From: Bacteroidales bacterium
GTDB lineage: Bacteria; Bacteroidota; Bacteroidia; Bacteroidales; Marinilabiliaceae
Assembly (NCBI GenBank): GCA_900766825.1
Contig: CAAFWU010000053.1
Span: 1 to 11,096 of the forward strand
Length of the DNA stretch: 11,096 nucleotides
Reading direction: 5' to 3'
Under the pieces are notes generated by a model that made no database searches, had not been told where the DNA came from, and saw nothing but the letters and a program-made list of their open reading frames with translations. Position 1 is the first letter of the stretch. Each line of letters starts with the position of its first letter. This document shows, one piece after another, positions 5,538 through 11,096 of the stretch. A program made the translations under genes and the position numbers.

Positions 5538-7211
5538 CTACTTCATTTTGGTGTAGTAAGCCCAGCCGTTGCCCGAGCAGGCGAGTGTGTAGCCGTCGGG
5601 GGTTGTGGTTGGAGCTTTGGCACCTATGCGGCAGATGAGGGTGCCTTTGCTGCCTGTGGCTTGTGCTTCGTAGTAGGAGGAGCTTTGAGTTACGACCACA
5701 TCGCTTTCGCTACCGAGACCAACGGCGTGGCGGGAGGCAATCATCTGGTCGATGGCATCGTGGTTGGCTTCGTCCTGCCAATGAGGCCAGAAGACGCAGG
5801 GCACACCAGGTGAGGTGAGGATGAAGGCGTAGGCTTGCTGAACGTTGCCAGTGAATTTGCTATCGTCGCGGTAGGTGTCGTGGTTATCTACGAAGGTTAC
5901 GGAGTAGGCTCGCATGGTGGCGTGGTGTGCCAAACCAGCGGGGCGCGCTGTGGTGACGTCCTCTTTCCACGTCATATTGCTGAAGTTGCCAGCAGCGAGT
6001 CCGTTATTGAGGGCGGCGTACTTCTGAGGGAAGTCGAAGGCCATGCTGTTGTAACCAGTAGTGTTGATCCAAGAGCTTACCGCGTTGTAGTTGCCGTCCC
6101 AATATTCGCCAACGGAGAGGTAGGGGTCGGTGGCCTCATTGTACATCATGACATATTTGCCATTGAAGCCTTTGACGAAGTCGTAGCGCCAGCCGTCGTA
6201 GCCGAACTCACCTTTGAGCCAGTTGAGGTAGGCTTTGCAATCCTGCTGAACGTAGGAGCTGGTGTGATCGAGGTCTCGGGCGGCACCCCAGTTTTCTCCA
6301 GTATCGGCGGCACCTTTGGCTTTGTCATACCAGTTGGCGTCGGTGCATTGGGAGGCATCGTTCATCTCATCGTTGCTGCAGATGTGGTCCCAAGTGAGCT
6401 GGAAGCTGCCGTAGGAGCCGAAGTCGTCGGGGGTAAAGTCGCCCCAACCTGTGGCACCAGCACGGTGGTTGACCACGATGTCGGCAATGACCTTAACGTC
6501 CTTTTGGTGGAGAGCCGCAATGATGGCTTTGAGATCGGCGGCTGTGCCCCAGCAGGAGTTTTGGTCATCCCACTGACGAGGGTGATAACCTACGTTGTTG
6601 CCGCCAACTTCGGAACCGCCTTCGCCTTGAGCCGAGGGTGGGAACCATACGCAGGTGAAAGATTTGGCAATTTCGTCGACATGATCCATGAGTTGGGTCC
6701 AGCCTGTCTCTTTTTGGCTATCCCAGTAGAAGCCTTGGAGCATGACGTCAGTGCGACCAGCCACGGCTGTTGGGTCTGGAGCAACGTAGGCCGCTTGGTT
6801 GATGGTGATGGTTACGGAGTAGCCGTTGCAAGTGATGGTTATGGTGCCAGTGCGCTGCTGAGATTCGTTAGCAGCAAAGGAGACGGTGAGTTCTATGGCA
6901 CCAGAGCCACCAGATGTACGACCAAGGGAGATCCAGTCTTGAGCATCGGCAGATACGGATGCTTGCCATTTGGCATTGGCTGTGAAGGGGATGATAACGG
7001 AAGCTGCCGAGGCTTTGACGTTTTTGTTCAGCAGGTCGGCGTCTATGGTTATGGTGGGATCTACTTGAGCGGGGGAGTCGTCGTCATCGTCGTCGCTGCA
7101 AGCTGAGAGTGCGGGAGCGGCAATGGTGAGTGCAGCGAGAGCCCAAAGGGTGGCAAGGGATGGACGCCAGTTGCCGAGGGCTTTGCTCCAGATGAATTGG
7201 TTGTGCTTCAT
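5538..7211 (-). CDS. Surface lipoprotein alpha-amylase (BACON + GH13, plant-amylase-like)
   Basis: Endo-hydrolysis of alpha-1,4 bonds of starch at the outer surface, the SusG role in this locus. The ATG at 7211 gives 557 residues starting with a type II signal peptide ending LSAC (Cys38), then Ser and six Asp, an acidic stretch typical of Bacteroidota surface-exported lipoproteins. An upstream TTG start at 7250 would bury this signal and was rejected. Residues about 53-141 form a BACON-type beta domain (WISL, RTGTITITCNGYSVTITINQ). The GH13 barrel begins near 155 (VMLQGFYWDS). Conserved region I is DIVVNH (244-249), the nucleophile Asp344 is in GWRYDFVKG, the acid/base Glu369 in SVGEYWD, and the third catalytic Asp445 in FVDNHDT. 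FQGFxW, ADIVxNHR, LDFxxG and FVDNHDT-like strings and C-terminal GWAYYTKMK recall plant-type (GH13_6-like) amylases more than the classic SusG. Genes upstream are SusF-, SusE- and SusD-like, so it is the last gene of that operon. Confidence 0.93.
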   Translation of the reverse strand: MKHNQFIWSKALGNWRPSLATLWALAALTIAAPALSACSDDDDDDSPAQVDPTITIDADLLNKNVKASAASVIIPFTANAKWQASVSADAQDWISLGRTSGGSGAIELTVSFAANESQQRTGTITITCNGYSVTITINQAAYVAPDPTAVAGRTDVMLQGFYWDSQKETGWTQLMDHVDEIAKSFTCVWFPPSAQGEGGSEVGGNNVGYHPRQWDDQNSCWGTAADLKAIIAALHQKDVKVIADIVVNHRAGATGWGDFTPDDFGSYGSFQLTWDHICSNDEMNDASQCTDANWYDKAKGAADTGENWGAARDLDHTSSYVQQDCKAYLNWLKGEFGYDGWRYDFVKGFNGKYVMMYNEATDPYLSVGEYWDGNYNAVSSWINTTGYNSMAFDFPQKYAALNNGLAAGNFSNMTWKEDVTTARPAGLAHHATMRAYSVTFVDNHDTYRDDSKFTGNVQQAYAFILTSPGVPCVFWPHWQDEANHDAIDQMIASRHAVGLGSESDVVVTQSSSYYEAQATGSKGTLICRIGAKAPTTTPDGYTLACSGNGWAYYTKMK

Positions 7212-7247
7212 GTGTTGTTGAGGAGTTTTTATAGATTGGGAATTGAA

Positions 7248-7292
7248 CAATGATGAACCACCGGCAGATAGTGCGCTGGCGGTTCATCATTG
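7248..7292. repeat. Large inverted repeat just upstream of the amylase gene
   Basis: CAATGATGAACC at 7248-7259 is the exact reverse complement of GGTTCATCATTG at 7281-7292, and the stem continues inward with CC/GG and GC/GC pairs separated by mismatches, making a hairpin of about 45 bases. It lies 36 bases before the amylase start. Neither strand shows a T run after it, so it is more likely an mRNA processing or stability structure, or an operator palindrome, than a terminator. Confidence 0.75.
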
Positions 7293-7301
7293 ATCTTTTC
7301 G

Positions 7302-7371
7302 ATAAGCAAGTCTGTGGGCTCTATCTAAAGCTTTAGTAGAGCTTGAGACTTAAGGAAGTAAAATTGCTTAT
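7302..7371. repeat. Nested inverted repeats at the end of the SusF-like gene
   Basis: From the outside in: ATAAGCAA/TTGCTTAT (7302-7309 with 7364-7371, the latter covering the SusF-like stop codon), AAGTCT/AGACTT (7308-7313 with 7346-7351), GCTCT/AGAGC (7318-7322 with 7338-7342), and the perfect palindrome CTAAAGCTTTAG (7325-7336) at the tip. No T run follows. Probably a structured mRNA segment between the SusF-like and amylase genes. Confidence 0.6.
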
Positions 7372-8444
7372 TCTGTTACAGGCTCGATGGTGTAGGTGCC
7401 CATCTCGTCGCAACGAGGAGCGAATGTTACCTTGTAAGTGCCATCGGCATCGAGTTTGATATCGCCACCTTTCTTGGAGGTGAGACCTGCTGCTCCGTTG
7501 CCCCAGCTGAGGTCCCAATTTTTGTTGGCACGGAACTTAAAAGCACCAGCGGCAAGTTTGCCCTGATATACGAATGCCATGGCTGCCTCGTCGTACTCCA
7601 TCACTGCATCGGTGCCCCATTTGGTGTCAGCAGTACCATCTTCTTTGAGGACAACAGAACCAATGATAGATATGGTCTCAATCTTGGTGATTTTGTAGGT
7701 GTTGTCGGCCAAGTTGGCATCTATTTGATAGAAACCATCCTCTTCGGGAGAAATGTTGTCACTGCCAAGGGCACCATCTTTGCCACCGTACCAAACTTTG
7801 GCATCATCGCCAACGCCATTGGTAAACTTAAAGCCATAAAGTTTTTTATCAGCATCGGCTTTCTTGATATAGTAATAGCCAGTGTAGTTGCCATTGCCGT
7901 CGCCCAAGAGTGGCTGGGCATTAGATTGCCAACTGGTTACATCGCCAGCGTAGTAGAGATAATCTTCGAAAGCGGGAGCAACAAGGGTTGCCTTGACCTC
8001 GACGGTGGCTTTGTGTTTTGTAGCAATACTGCCCAAAGTCTCGGTAGCGCAAACTGTTGCCGAGAGAGTGCGCTCAACGGGAGCTTTACCAAATTCGCTT
8101 TCTACAGCGGCCTTGACATAGCTTGCGGGGACAAGAAGCGTGGAGTCAAGTGCGAGAACGTCTTGCGAACCAAGCTGAATGGTGTAGGAAACAGCGTCTG
8201 GAGTGTTGCCTGTGAGAACTGGGGTGAAGAGCTTAACAAAGACAGTGTCGTAGTCGACAGCGAGACCGCCAAGAGTTTCGAAGTTAATAGCATCGGCTGG
8301 GGTTGCGGAGAAGCCCGAGGAGAGTTTTTCATCCTCTGTGGCATCCTGCGTTGTTTCTGGCACAACCCAATCGTTGTAGTCTCCCTCGTCGCAAGCAGCG
8401 AAGGCAAGTCCAGAGAGGGCGAGCACTTTATATATAGCTTTCAT
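7368..8444 (-). CDS. susF: SusF/SusE-like starch-binding outer membrane lipoprotein
   Basis: Surface lipoprotein expected to hold starch at the outer membrane for the SusCD importer and the amylase. The ATG at 8444 gives 358 residues and places the signal peptide correctly: LAFAAC with Cys18, then Asp-Glu. Upstream in-frame codons to 8501 were not used because they would put a polar stretch before the signal. After an N-terminal Ig-like region (about 40-150) come two binding-type modules: one at about 160-255 (YLYYAGDVTSW, YTGYYYIKKADADKKLYGFKF) and one at about 256-357 with the SusE/F-typical order ISIIGSV, WGTDAVMEYDEAAMAFVYQGKL, GAFKFRANKNWDLSWGN, DGTYKVTFAP. Aromatic residues in these modules are the likely glucan contacts. 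It follows the SusE-like gene after 94 bases and precedes the amylase. SusE and SusF are hard to separate by sequence; the symbol rests on order. The class is secure, the exact ligand inferred. Confidence 0.85.
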   Translation of the reverse strand: MKAIYKVLALSGLAFAACDEGDYNDWVVPETTQDATEDEKLSSGFSATPADAINFETLGGLAVDYDTVFVKLFTPVLTGNTPDAVSYTIQLGSQDVLALDSTLLVPASYVKAAVESEFGKAPVERTLSATVCATETLGSIATKHKATVEVKATLVAPAFEDYLYYAGDVTSWQSNAQPLLGDGNGNYTGYYYIKKADADKKLYGFKFTNGVGDDAKVWYGGKDGALGSDNISPEEDGFYQIDANLADNTYKITKIETISIIGSVVLKEDGTADTKWGTDAVMEYDEAAMAFVYQGKLAAGAFKFRANKNWDLSWGNGAAGLTSKKGGDIKLDADGTYKVTFAPRCDEMGTYTIEPVTE

Positions 8445-8471
8445 TGTAAAAATCTTGATTAGAGAGGGAAA

Positions 8472-8513
8472 GCGCAACTGCCCGTTGGCAGAGAGTGTCA
8501 CGTGCAGTTGCGC
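8472..8513. repeat. Inverted repeat between the SusE-like and SusF-like genes
   Basis: GCGCAACTGC (8472-8481) and GCAGTTGCGC (8504-8513) form a perfect 10-base stem. An alternative stem, CTGCC-CGTT-GGCAG (8478-8491), uses part of the same left arm, so the two cannot form together. The structure lies 25-68 bases after the SusE-like stop and before the SusF-like start at 8444. Confidence 0.75.
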
Positions 8514-8538
8514 ACCAATCTATAAAAACTTAATTAGT

Positions 8539-9744
8539 TTAGAGGGCCTTGAAGTAGTAGCAGCCATCAATGTCGTTGAAGATGAAGAGCCATTTGCCTT
8601 CGGCAACTGGGATATTAGCACCACCGTTGGTACCAACGCCAATTGGGAAGTCTGAACTACCCCAGTTTGTAGACCATTTGCCAGGAGTAAGGATTTTGAG
8701 AGTTGTGGGACCCTCAATCTCGAAGCTCCACATATGGTTGTGACCTTCGAGACAAGCGGCTGTGCTTATGGGAGTGAGGAGGTCGTCGGTAGTGTTCCAA
8801 CCATTGAAGTCGCCTGCTGCAGCGAGAGACTCGTATACTTTGGGCTCAGCCTCCATCTTGGTGATGACAGGATCGCTGCCATTTTCGGTGTTGAGAGAAA
8901 CAGTGTAGTAGCCATTGGCTTCGACAACGATGTTGCCAGAACCGCCATCATTGAATACAAATGCGCCATCGCTCATGCCCCACTGATCAGTCTCGCTCCA
9001 GTTGCTTGCACTAGGTGTATTGCTGATAATTTTGAAGCCTCCGTCGGTTAGGTAGCCCGACCAAGTGAAGTTTCCAGCACCAGTGTTGGCATTGTACTTC
9101 TCACCAGATACAATGCCCATGGGATAAGTAGATTTACCCAAAGGACCATCAATCGTCCAAGCGCCATCGGCAATGCAAGTTCCGATAAGGAACCAAGGAG
9201 CAGGATCGGCATCCTTAAGAGCCACGTAGGTAGGAATAACGCTGAGTTTGATGGAGTTAGAGTAGACAGCCTCTTGTGCTTGAGAAGCTGTGGCCACAGC
9301 CTTAAGGCGGAGATAGACCTCGGTTTCGGCAGGCACGTCCTCTTCGGAAGCCCAACCGTTGATGGCCACAATGCCACGGTTGATGTTACGAGTGCCGTAG
9401 TTGGCAGAGAGACCCTTGACGGCATCTATTTCGTAGTAATCGGCCTTTAGGGCTCCAGTCTCATCGTTCTGCTGCTCGGTGTAGCTTACGTTGTAGTTAT
9501 CGGTGGGCGAAACCTGCAGCGTGTAGTCGGCAGCCACAGGGAAGCCCCAAGCGGGCTGGTTCCATGTGAGCAAGAGGCTATCGGTGGAAGCCAGATCGAC
9601 AGCAATGGAAGAGTATGCTGGGACGTTGAGGTGGAACTCCTCAACATTGGCACCAATATAAGTTGGATTGTCATCGCGGTCGCTCTCGCAAGCTGTGAAA
9701 GCCAGGGCAGCCAGCGCAATGGCAGAGTATGAAATGTACTTCAT
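8539..9744 (-). CDS. susE: SusE-like starch-binding outer membrane lipoprotein
   Basis: Glycan-binding surface lipoprotein of the Sus complex. Starting at the ATG at 9744 gives 401 residues with a lipoprotein signal LAFTAC (Cys19) followed by an acidic ESDRDD stretch. A longer frame to 9795 adds 17 polar residues before the signal and was rejected. The N-terminal SusE-type domain (about 25-170) shows the family pattern LLLTWNQPAWGFPVAADYTLQVS and ends with YSNSIKLSVIPTY. Two C-terminal modules follow, about 180-295 (WFLIGTCIADGAW, GGFKIISNTPSASNW) and 300-401 (AAGDFNGWNTTDDLLTPI, KWSTNWGSSDFPIG), each rich in exposed Trp and Tyr as in starch-binding modules. It lies immediately after the susD-like gene (115-base gap) and before a second binding lipoprotein, the standard susDEF order. 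Family call firm; starch specificity inferred from the amylase. Confidence 0.87.
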   Translation of the reverse strand: MKYISYSAIALAALAFTACESDRDDNPTYIGANVEEFHLNVPAYSSIAVDLASTDSLLLTWNQPAWGFPVAADYTLQVSPTDNYNVSYTEQQNDETGALKADYYEIDAVKGLSANYGTRNINRGIVAINGWASEEDVPAETEVYLRLKAVATASQAQEAVYSNSIKLSVIPTYVALKDADPAPWFLIGTCIADGAWTIDGPLGKSTYPMGIVSGEKYNANTGAGNFTWSGYLTDGGFKIISNTPSASNWSETDQWGMSDGAFVFNDGGSGNIVVEANGYYTVSLNTENGSDPVITKMEAEPKVYESLAAAGDFNGWNTTDDLLTPISTAACLEGHNHMWSFEIEGPTTLKILTPGKWSTNWGSSDFPIGVGTNGGANIPVAEGKWLFIFNDIDGCYYFKAL

Positions 9745-9779
9745 GATTTCCAAAAATGAACTTGTGTGATACTCCTTGT

Positions 9780-9845
9780 CTCGCACCCTCGGCACACAGC
9801 AGCGGGTCTTGTGAGCTCTCGCTGCAGTGTGAGGAGAGGGGTGAG
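9780..9845. repeat. Long imperfect hairpin between the SusD-like and SusE-like genes
   Basis: CACACAGCAGCG (9793-9804) pairs with CGCTGCAGTGTG (9820-9831) at 11 of 12 positions, and the outer arms CTCGCACCCTC (9780-9790) and GAGAGGGGTGAG (about 9833-9844) extend the stem with gaps. It begins about 14 bases after the susD-like stop and ends 35 bases before the SusE-like ATG. No T run follows. Confidence 0.65.
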
Positions 9846-9859
9846 ATCATTGTCTTATG

Positions 9860-11096
9860 TTAGTATCCTGGGTTTTGCACCAAGTTGGAGTTAGCATTCA
9901 AATCAGTCTCAGGAATTGGGAAGAGATTCCTGAAAGCAGGTATTGTGGTGCCATTGTAGGAGCCACCCTTCCACTGCCAAGTGTAGCCAGTGTCGCCACC
10001 GAAGCGGTTGAAGCGGATAAGGGTTGTGCGGCGGAAGCCCTCGAAGTAGAACTCACGGCTCCACTCGTCGCAGATGTCGTCGAGGTTGGCGCTGGGGAGC
10101 TGCGAAGCGTTGGCACGTGCACGGATTTTGTTGATGGCATCCAATCCATCGGAACCAGTGCCACAGTAGCCACCGTTGAGGCGGGCGAAGGTCTCAGCGT
10201 AGATGAGGTATGCCTCGGCTTTGCGCATGAGAGGATAGTCCATATCTACGAACTTAGCATTGTGGGGCTTCGAACCATCGGAGTGGAAGTTAACGAACTT
10301 AACAGTGGCGTAACCCTTCTTGAAGTCGTTGTTTTCATCGATATCAAGAGTGCGATTCTTGCTGAAGAAGAGAGCACGATCATCGCCAGCAGCAGTAACA
10401 AAATCAGTGTAGTCAGAATTCTCAGGAGCTTTGGTGGGGTCGCCGTTGAAGAACTTAGCAATCAAGTCTCTACGGCAACGGTTGCCACCCCATTTATCAT
10501 TTGTGCCACCACCTTTTACGTCTGGGTCTCTAACATACATATCGTCGGAGAAAGTAGAAGCGATGCAGAAGAACGAAGTACAGTAAGCCTGAGTTGTGGC
10601 ACCATCCTGCAGCACGGGAAGGATAATCTCGTTGGCAGCAGAGCTCTCGCCATTGTCGCCCATGAAGAGCATTTGGTAAGCCGACCAGCCGTTGACACCG
10701 TTGACATTGAGTGAGAAGTCGGAGTCCATAACCTTCTTGGCATACTCCTGAGCTTTAGCCCACTGAGCAGTGCCAGTGTAGACCTCAGCGCCGAGGTAGA
10801 GACGAGCGAGAAGGAGCCAAGCGGCAGCTTTGTTTGCACGACCGTAGCCTGCTTCACCAAACTTAGAGGGCTTAGCGTCGGCCAAATCGTTGACGCAGTC
10901 GAGCAGTTCGCTCTCAATGAAGTCGTAGACCTCCTGAGTTGTTGCTTGCTTAGGAGCGGAGGTCGAAACCGCTGTTGGCATAGGCACGTTACCCCAACCG
11001 TCCATAAGGTAGAAGAAGTGCAGAGCGCGGAGGAAGCGAACCTCGGCAGTCATCTGAGGATCGTAGCCGCCGAAGTCGGCTAAGTAGCTATTGTAA
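9860..11096 (-). CDS. susD: SusD/RagB-family outer membrane glycan-binding lipoprotein, partial (N-terminus beyond right edge)
   Basis: The SusD-type lid lipoprotein sits over a SusC TonB-dependent porin and delivers oligosaccharides for import. The frame is open from the right edge to the TAA at 9860, about 412 residues; an internal Met at 11053 is not the start, because in-frame coding continues upstream of it (YNSYLADFGGYDPQ). Family signatures are the helix segment TAEVRFLRALHFFYLMDGWGNVPMPT, a TPR-like part with AAAWLLLARLYLGAEVY, YPLMRKAEAYLIYAETFARL, the DAINKIRARAN segment, and the canonical ending FRNLFPIPETDLNANSNLVQNPGY. Missing at the right edge are the lipoprotein signal and first helices. 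The SusE-like, SusF-like and amylase genes follow in the same direction, so this heads the visible part of the operon; susC should lie just upstream. Symbol given by locus similarity; starch as ligand is inferred. Confidence 0.93.
   Translation of the reverse strand, partial: YNSYLADFGGYDPQMTAEVRFLRALHFFYLMDGWGNVPMPTAVSTSAPKQATTQEVYDFIESELLDCVNDLADAKPSKFGEAGYGRANKAAAWLLLARLYLGAEVYTGTAQWAKAQEYAKKVMDSDFSLNVNGVNGWSAYQMLFMGDNGESSAANEIILPVLQDGATTQAYCTSFFCIASTFSDDMYVRDPDVKGGGTNDKWGGNRCRRDLIAKFFNGDPTKAPENSDYTDFVTAAGDDRALFFSKNRTLDIDENNDFKKGYATVKFVNFHSDGSKPHNAKFVDMDYPLMRKAEAYLIYAETFARLNGGYCGTGSDGLDAINKIRARANASQLPSANLDDICDEWSREFYFEGFRRTTLIRFNRFGGDTGYTWQWKGGSYNGTTIPAFRNLFPIPETDLNANSNLVQNPGY

Noticed and set aside
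5835..7106. A 423-codon open frame on the plus strand
   Set aside because: It is antisense to the amylase, whose motifs, signal peptide and catalytic residues are unmistakable. The plus-strand product is a Val/Gly-rich low-complexity reading with no domain.
7248..7250. TTG start extending the amylase by 13 residues
   Set aside because: The ATG at 7211 places the charged start and hydrophobic core of the lipoprotein signal correctly; the extension would start inside the inverted repeat.
7725..8462. A 245-codon plus-strand open frame
   Set aside because: Antisense shadow of the SusF-like gene, which has a clear lipoprotein signal and family patterns.
9857..10714. A 285-codon open frame on the plus strand
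   Set aside because: Antisense to the susD-like gene, with biased composition and no recognisable motif.

Overview
The window comes from a member of the Bacteroidota, most likely a gut or oral Bacteroidales of the Prevotella/Bacteroides type. The evidence is a SusD–SusE–SusF–amylase lipoprotein cluster, signal peptides ending in Cys followed by acidic residues, AT-rich leaders without clear Shine-Dalgarno sequences, and a TAnnTTTG-like promoter element. Every gene I can support lies on the minus strand, so the window reads from high to low coordinates.

Right half (about 4229-11096): a starch or malto-oligosaccharide utilisation locus. In transcription order it holds the 3' part of a susD-like gene (its start, and presumably susC, lie beyond the right edge), a SusE-like lipoprotein, a SusF-like lipoprotein, and a surface lipoprotein alpha-amylase with a BACON domain and a GH13 catalytic domain resembling plant amylases. 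After a gap with a probable terminator comes a ROK-family glucokinase with its own strong terminator. Together these would bind starch at the cell surface, cut it, pass oligosaccharides to a SusC-type porin, and phosphorylate the glucose released in the cell. Each gap between the sus-type genes contains a large inverted repeat.

Middle (about 1996-4228): a stand-alone TMEM43-family membrane protein gene with a strong 3' hairpin. An 860-base gene-free stretch upstream of it carries two copies of a roughly 110-base repeat, each with three hairpins.

Left end (1-1735): a visibly more AT-rich accessory segment. It contains a 31-codon micro-ORF, then a PD-(D/E)XK-like nuclease gene broken by one in-frame TAA codon, then the 5' two thirds of a cytosine-5 DNA methyltransferase that runs off the left edge. 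The micro-ORF and the start of the broken gene encode the same 10-residue block with only synonymous differences. This looks like a decaying or remodelled restriction-modification or defence module, and is the least ordinary part of the window.
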